DNA of 44,400 bases from Flavobacteriaceae bacterium (GTDB taxonomy: Bacteria > Bacteroidota > Bacteroidia > Flavobacteriales > Flavobacteriaceae): positions 2,395 to 46,794 of the forward strand of contig JABAZK010000149.1 of the NCBI GenBank assembly GCA_018608485.1. The letters run 5' to 3'. A model generated the notes under the pieces. It ran no database searches. It saw only the letters and a list, made by a program, of their open reading frames with translations, and was not told the origin of the DNA. A program made the position numbers and the translations under genes. This document shows positions 34,536 through 41,923 of the stretch, in pieces (position 1 is the first letter of the stretch; each line of letters starts with the position of its first letter).

Positions 34536-35747
34536 ATGTTTCCAATAGAAAAAATTCGAGCAGATTTTCCAATATTACAAAGGGTGGTCAATGGAAAACC
34601 TTTGATTTATTTTGACAATGCCGCAACTTCACAAACTCCAAAAATTGTGATTGACGCAATTGTTGATTACTACATGAATTACAATGCAAACATTCATAGA
34701 GGTGTTCATACGTTAAGTCAAGAAGCAACAGACAAGTATGAACAAGCTAGAGAAACACTAAAAACTCATTTTAATGCAAAATATGCTTACGAAATGATTT
34801 TTACCTCAGGAACTACGCATGGAATTAATATAATTGCTTCAGGCTTCTCTAATCTGCTTAAAAAAGGAGATGAGGTTATTGTTTCTGCTTTAGAACACCA
34901 CTCGAACATTGTTCCTTGGCAAATGTTGTGTGAAAAAACAGGTGCTAAATTAAATGTTATTCCCATGAATGAGGATGGAGCTCTAATGATGAGTTCATAT
35001 GATGAGTTACTTTCAGATAACACAAAATTAGTTTTTTGCAATCATATTTCAAATGCACTAGGCACCATAAACCCTATAGAGGAAATTATTGAAAAAGCAC
35101 ATCAAGTAGGGGCGGCTGTTTTAATTGACGGGGCGCAATCTACACCTCATATGATAGTAGACTTTCAAAAACTAGATGTAGACTTTTATGTAACCTCTGC
35201 TCATAAAATTTGCGGCCCTACTGGTGTAGGACTTTTATATGGTAAAAAGGAATGGCTAGAAAAGCTCCCTCCCTACCAAGGTGGTGGTGAAATGATTGAA
35301 ACAGTTACTTTTAAAAAAACTACTTACGCGGGGTTGCCTCATAAATTTGAGGCAGGAACCCCAAATATTTGTGGGGGTATTGCTTTTGGTGTGGCCATCG
35401 ATTATATGAATTCAATCGGCTTTGACGCCATTAATAAGCATGAACAAGAGCTCCTTGAATACGGAACTCAAGAGTTATTAAAAATTAATGAGCTCAAAAT
35501 TTATGGCACCTCAAAGAAAACTTCTGTTATTTCTTTCAATGTAGGTACTATTCATCCATATGATATTGGGTCTATTCTTGATAAATTAGGAATAGCCGTT
35601 AGAACTGGACATCATTGTGCTCAGCCAATCATGGATTTTTATAAAATACCAGGTACCATAAGAGCTTCTTTTGCATTTTATAATACGAAAGAAGAAATCG
35701 ATGTTTTTGTCAAAGGCCTAAAAAGAGCAATCTTAATGTTAAGCTAA
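34536..35747 (+). CDS. sufS: Cysteine desulfurase SufS
   Basis: PLP enzyme of 403 aa that takes sulfur from cysteine for SufBCD. Lys224 in TSAHKICGPTGVGLLYG binds PLP, and Cys361 in RTGHHCAQPIMDFY forms the persulfide. The N-terminal YFDNAATSQTP and EHHSNIVPW motifs are group II (SufS/CsdA) features. The usual partner sufE is not next to it; instead a small lipoprotein gene follows. It has its own promoter box, so it is transcribed apart from sufABCD. Confidence 0.96.
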   Translation: MFPIEKIRADFPILQRVVNGKPLIYFDNAATSQTPKIVIDAIVDYYMNYNANIHRGVHTLSQEATDKYEQARETLKTHFNAKYAYEMIFTSGTTHGINIIASGFSNLLKKGDEVIVSALEHHSNIVPWQMLCEKTGAKLNVIPMNEDGALMMSSYDELLSDNTKLVFCNHISNALGTINPIEEIIEKAHQVGAAVLIDGAQSTPHMIVDFQKLDVDFYVTSAHKICGPTGVGLLYGKKEWLEKLPPYQGGGEMIETVTFKKTTYAGLPHKFEAGTPNICGGIAFGVAIDYMNSIGFDAINKHEQELLEYGTQELLKINELKIYGTSKKTSVISFNVGTIHPYDIGSILDKLGIAVRTGHHCAQPIMDFYKIPGTIRASFAFYNTKEEIDVFVKGLKRAILMLS

Positions 35748-35800
35748 ACAGGCCTTTTCAATAAAATTACTGTTTTTATTATCTTTATAAAAATAGTCCT

Positions 35801-36220
35801 ATGAAAAAAATAACTCTTCTAATTTTTGCAAACTGTTTCTTGTTCTTTAGTTGTTCTTCTTCAAAGCATATAGATCGTTTTCAGAAAATACAATACAAAT
35901 CGATAACTCGAGGATATTCAACACAAATTCTACTACAAGGAGATACGCTAAAATATTTTCAAAATAATAATGAAACTCTTTCTTTAATTATTTCTAAAGA
36001 GGTTAAAAACTCTTTAAATAAGTTGCTTAAAAAAGTTTATCCAGAAACACTACATACACTTAAAGCTCCTTCAAATAAATTTCAATATGATGGAGCTATG
36101 CATACAACCTTAGAAATAATTTGGAATGGAAAAACTTATAAAAGTGATAGTTTTGATGATGATAACCCACCAAAAAAACTAAGCCCTTTTATAAACTTCT
36201 TGCTGAATTTAGTTCAATAA
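35801..36220 (+). CDS. Small lipoprotein, hypothetical
   Basis: 139-aa protein with a clear lipoprotein signal: MKKITLLIFANCFLFFSCSS, with Cys18 after FFS. The mature part has alternating charged strands (QKIQYKSITRGYSTQILLQG, TTLEIIWNGKTYKS), suggesting a small beta-rich fold. Similar proteins occur in flavobacteria without a known role. It follows sufS by 53 nt and ends at a strong bidirectional terminator, so it may share the sufS transcript. Function unknown. Confidence 0.75.
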   Translation: MKKITLLIFANCFLFFSCSSSKHIDRFQKIQYKSITRGYSTQILLQGDTLKYFQNNNETLSLIISKEVKNSLNKLLKKVYPETLHTLKAPSNKFQYDGAMHTTLEIIWNGKTYKSDSFDDDNPPKKLSPFINFLLNLVQ

Positions 36221-36250
36221 AAAAGGCAACCGTTTGGTTGCCTTTTTTAT
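36215..36250. terminator. Bidirectional terminator between lipoprotein and TonB receptor genes
   Basis: 16-bp perfect stem (aataaaaaaggcaacc / ggttgccttttttatt) with loop gttt, placed between convergent genes; its left edge overlaps the lipoprotein stop codon. Confidence 0.88.
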
Positions 36251-36273
36251 TTAAAATATCTTATTAGATTATA

Positions 36274-39201
36274 TTAATAATCAAACGTTAATTTAAGTAC
36301 AGTTCTACGACCAATTACAGGCATACTTGGGAATGCTCTATACTTCTGATCTAAAACATTAGTTGCAGATAAATCTAATTTTAGATTATCAGAAACGTTG
36401 TACCCTATATTCACATCAAATAAATTTTTCTCTTGTACTTCACCAGAGAAAAATCCTTGGTTAGAATTGAAAGAATCGTCATGTTGAAATGCGAGTGAAC
36501 CTCTTACTTTATCTTTTGAATATTGAACACCTGCTCTGTATTTGAATTTAGGAGCATTTAAGTAAGAAGAAAATGGAAGACCGTCATCATTGGATTCTCC
36601 AGGAATCCATTCATTCTGACTTAACCAAGAAGTATTAAACCAAAGGGTAACATCATCATTTAAGAAATATTCCATCGCTAAATCTGCACCTATGTGACTT
36701 CTTGTAGCACCATCAAAACGACGATATCCTGCAGGAATGTGCATTAAGCCATCACCTTGAGGAACAGCTGTTGTTTCTACAGTACCAAATATTGGAAATA
36801 ATGGCGATACTGCTGCTTCAAAACCAGCTCCTCCTTGAGTGAATCCACCTCCAATTTGTCCGGCAGCAGCATTAATAGTTCCTCCAATTACTGCGCCAAT
36901 AGGTGCTATTGCAGGAGATCCTGGGAAAAGAGCATCTGCTGGTGCTCCTGTGGCCCATATAGCTTGTGGAATTCCTGCTGCAGTATACTGTCCTTGAACG
37001 AAACCCGTTACTGCACCTATTACTCCAGCGTCCGCGGCAAAATCAGCCGCTACTTGAGCCCCTAAGTCATCTGCAATATTTGCTCCTACCAAGTTATATG
37101 TTGGTCCAATAGCTGTAAATTGTGTAAATCCTTTTCTTTCATAAGTGTATACATCTAACGCTACAGATAATTTATTTGCAATTAGTCCTTTATATCCTAT
37201 TTCAAAAGAATTTAAAGTTTCTACTGCAGATCGTCCAGTACCTGTTAGTTCATTCATTGGCTCTCCGTTAAATAAATTATATCCAACTAACTGTCCTGTT
37301 CCTCCTGAAGGTACGTACCCGTTGAAGAAATTTTGAATTACTGGTAATAAAGGATTTGTTGCTAAGCCACTAAATATTGCATCTAATACAGGTGCGGCAA
37401 CGGCACCGTAAGCATATGATAAAGGAAATTGAGTCGTTCCATAAGGAAGGTCAGGTAATCCTGGCACCGATAGATCTATTGTTGGGTTATCTGGAAACAC
37501 CTGAGGCGCATATTGACCCGATAACCAAACATCTGCTATTCCAGGTGCTAAAACAGACACTGGAAAATCTATATTTTGTTGTAAGGCAGAAGGACCTGTG
37601 TTTGCTTTATTAAATGACGCTCTAAACGTATGGTTTTCGTTTGCTTTGTATACTACAGCAACTCTAGGTGCAAAAGCTCCTTCATCAATAAAATTAAACT
37701 TGTCATATCTTCCTGCATAAGTAATATCTAACTTATCACTAATTTTAGAGGTACCTTGAAGGTAAGCTCCTGTAATAATGTAATCATCTCTATCTTCATT
37801 AATACCATACAGTGTATTAGCAGTCATAGATTTAGAATTTCTGTAATCAGTACCTATTGTAAAATTAGTATTTAAAAATTTTGGAACATCAAAATTGTAT
37901 TGAAGCTGAGCCTCTAAAGAATTTCTTTCGGCTACTTGCCTTAAACCTGTTTGGTATAAAAATGTAGGATTTTCTTCATCTCCACCATCATTATAATTGT
38001 AATATACTTGTGCAAATAGTCCTCCTGATTGAACTCTACCTTGAACCCAGTAATCATTTCCTTGTTGATATCCAGCTCCTTGTGAATTAAAAAATACTCC
38101 ACCACCATTTGCAAATCCCGCCGAAAGAAAAGCAGTCGTTTCGTCTGTAGGTCTAAATTCTAAGTGTACGTTTGCTGAATAATTTTTGTACTCTGTAGCT
38201 AATGGGTTACCATCTCCGTTATCATCTAAATCTGAAAGAGATAGAAGCTGTTCTCCAGGTTGCGTAGGATCTACTCTACCGTTTACAATCGCTGGTTGAG
38301 AAACAGTGGTTTGTAGGCTAGAAATAAATTCAGCATCTTCAACTGGGTCTAACTCAAAGTCTTTACCTCTTTGATATCTTACGTTAACTTTAAATCCAAA
38401 TTTATCGTTATCGTTTTTAAAAGCATGTCGAACAGTCATCCCTGTTGTGCTTAATGTACCTCCTAGCATTTCCACTGTAGTACCTGGGTAATCTATAGGG
38501 CTTTTAGACATAAAGTGAACAACACCTGAAGTTACTCCAGGACCGTATAAGGCTGAAGCTGCACCTCTTACAACTTCTACTCTTTGAATATCTATATTAG
38601 ACATTCCTGTTTGATTGCTGTAAAAAGTTCCTGCAGAAGGTGTTACTAAATAACGGTAATCTAATATTGGAAATGTAGAAGTTCCAAATACACCAGAACC
38701 GGCACGCATTTCAATATTAATTGTATTTGCAGATTGTTGTTGCATCTGAACACCAGCGATATTTGCTAAATTCATCACAGGGTCAACCGCTGCTGCTGAA
38801 TTTAATATGTCTTTAGGTGTAATTATGCTTACAGAAGCTGGTGCTTCTTGCACTTTCTGTCTTCTTCTAGAAGCTGAAAACACTATTTCTTCAAGAGAGG
38901 TAGCATCTTCTTCAAGACTTACCATTACTTCTTGATTGTTTTTAGTTATTTCAACACTCATGGCTTTGTAGCCAAGCATAGAAATTTCTATTGTGAAAGG
39001 AGGAGCAGCATTGACTTTAAGAGAGAATTTACCATCAAAGTCTGTTGTTGTTCCAATTGCTTTATCAGAAACCTTAACATTAGCTCCTAAAAGCGTTTCA
39101 CCTGTTTGTGCGTCTTTAACCAATCCTGTAACGGTGGTCTGTGCTAGCATTGTTGCGCTAGCAAGCATAACAAATGCAAAGAATATTGTCTTTTTTATCA
39201 T
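36274..39201 (-). CDS. TonB-dependent outer-membrane receptor with CarboxypepD_reg domain
   Basis: 975-aa outer-membrane transporter. Signal peptide residues 1-20 (ASATMLAQ); CarboxypepD_reg-like domain about 22-108 (VTGLVKDAQTGETLLGANV); plug about 115-235 with VQMQQQSANTINIEMRAGSG and IQRVEVVRGAASALYGPGV; then a 22-strand barrel ending in the Phe/Tyr-rich VLKLTFDY. Two unusual segments lie in the barrel: about 545-640 (Pro/hydrophobic) and 705-820 (Ala/Gly-rich), probably extracellular loops. No SusD-like gene is adjacent, so it is not a classical glycan-utilisation pair. The substrate is not known. Confidence 0.9.
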   Translation of the reverse strand: MIKKTIFFAFVMLASATMLAQTTVTGLVKDAQTGETLLGANVKVSDKAIGTTTDFDGKFSLKVNAAPPFTIEISMLGYKAMSVEITKNNQEVMVSLEEDATSLEEIVFSASRRRQKVQEAPASVSIITPKDILNSAAAVDPVMNLANIAGVQMQQQSANTINIEMRAGSGVFGTSTFPILDYRYLVTPSAGTFYSNQTGMSNIDIQRVEVVRGAASALYGPGVTSGVVHFMSKSPIDYPGTTVEMLGGTLSTTGMTVRHAFKNDNDKFGFKVNVRYQRGKDFELDPVEDAEFISSLQTTVSQPAIVNGRVDPTQPGEQLLSLSDLDDNGDGNPLATEYKNYSANVHLEFRPTDETTAFLSAGFANGGGVFFNSQGAGYQQGNDYWVQGRVQSGGLFAQVYYNYNDGGDEENPTFLYQTGLRQVAERNSLEAQLQYNFDVPKFLNTNFTIGTDYRNSKSMTANTLYGINEDRDDYIITGAYLQGTSKISDKLDITYAGRYDKFNFIDEGAFAPRVAVVYKANENHTFRASFNKANTGPSALQQNIDFPVSVLAPGIADVWLSGQYAPQVFPDNPTIDLSVPGLPDLPYGTTQFPLSYAYGAVAAPVLDAIFSGLATNPLLPVIQNFFNGYVPSGGTGQLVGYNLFNGEPMNELTGTGRSAVETLNSFEIGYKGLIANKLSVALDVYTYERKGFTQFTAIGPTYNLVGANIADDLGAQVAADFAADAGVIGAVTGFVQGQYTAAGIPQAIWATGAPADALFPGSPAIAPIGAVIGGTINAAAGQIGGGFTQGGAGFEAAVSPLFPIFGTVETTAVPQGDGLMHIPAGYRRFDGATRSHIGADLAMEYFLNDDVTLWFNTSWLSQNEWIPGESNDDGLPFSSYLNAPKFKYRAGVQYSKDKVRGSLAFQHDDSFNSNQGFFSGEVQEKNLFDVNIGYNVSDNLKLDLSATNVLDQKYRAFPSMPVIGRRTVLKLTFDY

Positions 39202-39253
39202 GATATAAATTGTTTATTAACTAAGACGAATGTACGATATTTTTTGATTTTTG

Positions 39254-39275
39254 TAATATTTTTGTAATATTTTTG
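39254..39275. repeat. Tandem 11-bp repeat with two promoter-like boxes
   Basis: TAATATTTTTG occurs twice head to tail (39254-39264 and 39265-39275), each containing TATTTTTG. It sits in the 179-bp divergent region between the TonB receptor and ribF genes. It could be a regulatory site or just AT-rich repetition. Confidence 0.4.
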
Positions 39276-39329
39276 AGTTATTCATGAGTGATGATGTAAC
39301 TTTTTGTCAAAATCTTATTTTAAATTGAA

Positions 39330-39361
39330 TTGATTTTTTCTAACAATGTATTGTAACTTTG
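39330..39361 (+). promoter_or_regulatory. Putative ribF promoter (TTG, -7 TAACTTTG)
   Basis: TTG at 39330-39332 and TAACTTTG at 39354-39361 with a 21-nt spacer, close to the Bacteroidota consensus. The TTG start codon of ribF follows 19 nt later. Confidence 0.55.
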
Positions 39362-39380
39362 TCTTTTAATTATTCTTCTT

Positions 39381-40316
39381 TTGAAAATTATTCATTCTAT
39401 TTCTAATTTTAGTTCATCTAGTAGCACCATTGTTACTATTGGTACATTTGATGGCATACATGTTGGACATCAAAAAATATTGAAAGATTTAATTGATACC
39501 GCCAAAAAAGAAGGTAAAAAATCTGTTCTTCTTACTTTTTTTCCACATCCAAGAATGGTTTTACAAAAAGACAAAGGCATTCTCTTGTTAAATACGATTA
39601 ACGAGAAATCTTTTTTATTGAAAAAAATGGGGTTAGATTTTTTAATCATTCATCCATTTAGTAAGGAGTTTTCTAGATTAACGGCTCTTGATTTTGTGAG
39701 AGATGTATTGGTTAATAAATTAAATACCTCAAGACTAATTATTGGTTATGACCACCATTTTGGTAAAAATAGAGAAGGCAATATTCATCAGTTAAAAGAG
39801 TATAGTTTATTGTATGGTTTTGATGTTGAAGAAATTCCTGCCCAAGACATTGACGATGTTTCTGTAAGTTCTACCAAGATTAGAACAGCATTAAAAAACG
39901 GTGAATTAAAAACCGCAAACAAGTACCTTGGATACCGTTATTTATTAAATGGTATTGTAGTTGATGGTGAAAAACTTGGCACTAAAATTGGCTTCCCAAC
40001 AGCAAATATTAACATAGAAGAATCCTACAAACTAATACCAAAAACAGGGGTTTATATAATTACTGCAATTATTGACGGCTCCTCACATAATGGAATGATG
40101 AATATTGGGTTTAACCCAACTGTTAAAGGGAAAAAGCAAACAATTGAGGCTCATTTATTTGATTTTCGCGAAAACTTATATGGTAAAAAAATAACCATTG
40201 AATTACTTTATTTTCTTAGAAATGAGCAAAAATTTCTTTCTATTTATGAATTAATCGATCAATTAAAAATAGACAAGGAGAATGCTATTTCCTTTCTAGC
40301 AAACAATCCATCATAA
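39381..40316 (+). CDS. ribF: Bifunctional riboflavin kinase/FMN adenylyltransferase
   Basis: Makes FMN and FAD from riboflavin; 311 aa, cytoplasmic. The FAD-synthetase domain begins with IVTIGTFDGIHVGHQKIL (17-34); HHFGKNREGN and SSTKIRTALKNGE follow. The C-terminal riboflavin kinase domain contains GTKIGFPTANINI and GVYIITAIIDG...MMNIGFNPTVKG. The start codon is TTG at 39381: the next in-frame ATG would delete the GTFDG nucleotide site, and the encoded KIIHSISNF matches homologues. It has a promoter upstream and no FMN riboswitch. SerS follows from a separate promoter. Confidence 0.94.
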   Translation: MKIIHSISNFSSSSSTIVTIGTFDGIHVGHQKILKDLIDTAKKEGKKSVLLTFFPHPRMVLQKDKGILLLNTINEKSFLLKKMGLDFLIIHPFSKEFSRLTALDFVRDVLVNKLNTSRLIIGYDHHFGKNREGNIHQLKEYSLLYGFDVEEIPAQDIDDVSVSSTKIRTALKNGELKTANKYLGYRYLLNGIVVDGEKLGTKIGFPTANINIEESYKLIPKTGVYIITAIIDGSSHNGMMNIGFNPTVKGKKQTIEAHLFDFRENLYGKKITIELLYFLRNEQKFLSIYELIDQLKIDKENAISFLANNPS

Positions 40317-40320
40317 CTCA

Positions 40321-40351
40321 TTGTAATATTGACTCACTTACTATATCTTTG
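40321..40351 (+). promoter_or_regulatory. serS promoter (TTG, -7 TATCTTTG)
   Basis: TTG at 40321-40323 and TATCTTTG at 40344-40351 with a 20-nt spacer, matching the Bacteroidota consensus, 22 nt before the ATG. It begins 4 nt after the ribF stop. Confidence 0.7.
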
Positions 40352-40373
40352 AACACTTATAATAATTCAAATC

Positions 40374-41648
40374 ATGTTACAGGTTCAGTTTATCAAAGAC
40401 AATCAAAAAAAAGTTTTAGATGGATTGGCAAAAAGAAATTTTGCTAATGCCAACACTATTATTGATGCTGTTCTTAAAGCAGACGAAAAAAGAAGAAAAA
40501 CTCAAGTATTGCTAGACAATACGCTGGCAGAACTAAATACACTTTCAAAAGAGATTGGTCTATTGTTTAAATCTGGTCAAACACAAAAAGCAACCATTGT
40601 TAAAGAAAAAACAAGTCTTCTTAAAGAACAATCAAAAACTTTAACTGATCAATTAAATACGCTTTCAAAAGAGCTAACAGATTTATTGTACCAACTACCA
40701 AACGTACCTCATGCTAGTGTTGCATCTGGAAAATCTGAGGAAGATAATGAGGAAATTTTTAAAGAAGGTGCTATACCAGACCTTCACAAAGGTTCACTAC
40801 CTCATTGGGAGCTAGTAAAGAAGTATGATATTGTAGATTTTGAATTAGGAACTAAGATCACAGGTGCTGGTTTTCCAGTTTATAAAGGAAAGGGAGCTAA
40901 GCTTCAAAGAGCTTTAATTAACTATTTTCTAGATAAAAACACAGAAGCAGGCTATAAAGAGTTTCAGGTGCCACATCTAATAAATGAATCTTCTGGAATA
41001 GGAACTGGTCAGTTGCCCGATAAAGAAGGTCAAATGTATCATGTTGGAATTGATGATTTGTACTTAATTCCTACGGGAGAAGTACCTATTACTAATATGT
41101 TCCGTGGTAATATTGTTAATGAGAGTGATTTACCAATATTATCTACTGGATATACCCCTTGCTTTAGACGTGAAGCCGGAAGTTACGGTTCTCATGTTAG
41201 AGGGTTAAATAGGTTACATCAATTTGACAAGGTAGAGATTGTTAGGATAGAACACCCTGATAATTCTTACAAGGCCCTAGACGGAATGGTAGAACATATT
41301 AAAGGAATACTTAGAGAATTAAAATTACCATATCGAATATTGCGTTTATGTGGAGGGGATACCGGTTTTACAGCTGCTTTAACTTTTGATTTTGAAGTGT
41401 TTTCTACAGCACAAGACAGGTGGTTAGAAATTAGTTCCGCTTCAAATTTTGAAACTTTTCAAGCAAACAGACTAAAACTTCGTTTTAAGAACAAAGAGGG
41501 GAAAAATCAATTAGCTCACACTTTGAATGGGAGTTCACTTGCTTTGCCGAGGGTCTTGGCAGGAATTCTTGAGAATTATCAAACAGAAGAGGGCATTCAA
41601 ATACCTGAGGTTTTAATACCTTACACTGGATTCTCTGTCATTAATTAG
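40374..41648 (+). CDS. serS: Seryl-tRNA synthetase
   Basis: Class II aminoacyl-tRNA synthetase charging tRNA-Ser (and tRNA-Sec where present); 424 aa. An N-terminal antiparallel coiled coil spans about residues 30-105, the tRNA-binding arm. The catalytic domain shows the serine-binding TGEVPITNMF, motif 2 PCFRREAGSYG with HQFDKVEIV, the EISSASNFETFQANRLKLRF segment, and motif 3 near NGSSLALPRVLAGILENYQ. It starts from its own promoter and its 3' end overlaps the convergent 47-aa gene by 8 nt. Confidence 0.97.
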   Translation: MLQVQFIKDNQKKVLDGLAKRNFANANTIIDAVLKADEKRRKTQVLLDNTLAELNTLSKEIGLLFKSGQTQKATIVKEKTSLLKEQSKTLTDQLNTLSKELTDLLYQLPNVPHASVASGKSEEDNEEIFKEGAIPDLHKGSLPHWELVKKYDIVDFELGTKITGAGFPVYKGKGAKLQRALINYFLDKNTEAGYKEFQVPHLINESSGIGTGQLPDKEGQMYHVGIDDLYLIPTGEVPITNMFRGNIVNESDLPILSTGYTPCFRREAGSYGSHVRGLNRLHQFDKVEIVRIEHPDNSYKALDGMVEHIKGILRELKLPYRILRLCGGDTGFTAALTFDFEVFSTAQDRWLEISSASNFETFQANRLKLRFKNKEGKNQLAHTLNGSSLALPRVLAGILENYQTEEGIQIPEVLIPYTGFSVIN

Positions 41649-41784
41649 CAATTACAGCCATCATTAATCTCTTGTATTTATTCATTTCTAAAAGGGCCTT
41701 AAAATAATTACTTATTTGACCAGACCTCATGAACTCTATTGAGTTTGTTTTTGCTGTTTCGTATTTTTTATTTAAATCTTTCAT
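41641..41784 (-). CDS. Small basic protein, 47 aa, hypothetical
   Basis: Minus-strand frame with ATG at 41784 and TAA at 41641, encoding MKDLNKKYETAKTNSIEFMR through to a hydrophobic end MMAVIAN. It is predicted to be mostly alpha-helical, with the pattern FMRSGQISNYFKALLEMNKY, and basic. No other gene covers the space, the codon use is like the neighbours, and the frame is intact. I believe related short proteins occur in flavobacteria, but this is from memory. It overlaps the serS stop by 8 nt. Function unknown. Confidence 0.6.
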   Translation of the reverse strand: MKDLNKKYETAKTNSIEFMRSGQISNYFKALLEMNKYKRLMMAVIAN

Positions 41785-41909
41785 TGTTGTTTTTAATTTA
41801 GCGGGGTTAATATTATTATTTTAAAAAATTATTTCAACAAGTATGCCAAAATTTTAGAATGGCCTTCGGAAATAGCAAATATTTAATGAAGTTTAACATT
41901 TGAGTTGAT

Positions 41910-41917
41910 TATCTTTG
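41910..41917 (+). promoter_or_regulatory. -7 box abutting the TPR gene start
   Basis: TATCTTTG, exact to TAnnTTTG, only 6 nt before the ATG at 41924; it contains the in-frame TTG at 41915, which is therefore unlikely to be the start. The mRNA is predicted to be leaderless or nearly so. Confidence 0.5.
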
Positions 41918-41923
41918 AAAGAG

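Noticed and set aside
37377..37613. Plus-strand open frames within the TonB receptor gene (for example 37377-37613)
   Set aside because: Antisense shadows of a continuous 975-codon gene with a complete domain set.
39202..39380. FMN riboswitch upstream of ribF
   Set aside because: The interval is AT-rich, holds a promoter and a short repeat, and shows no RFN-element sequence; the leader is only about 15-20 nt.
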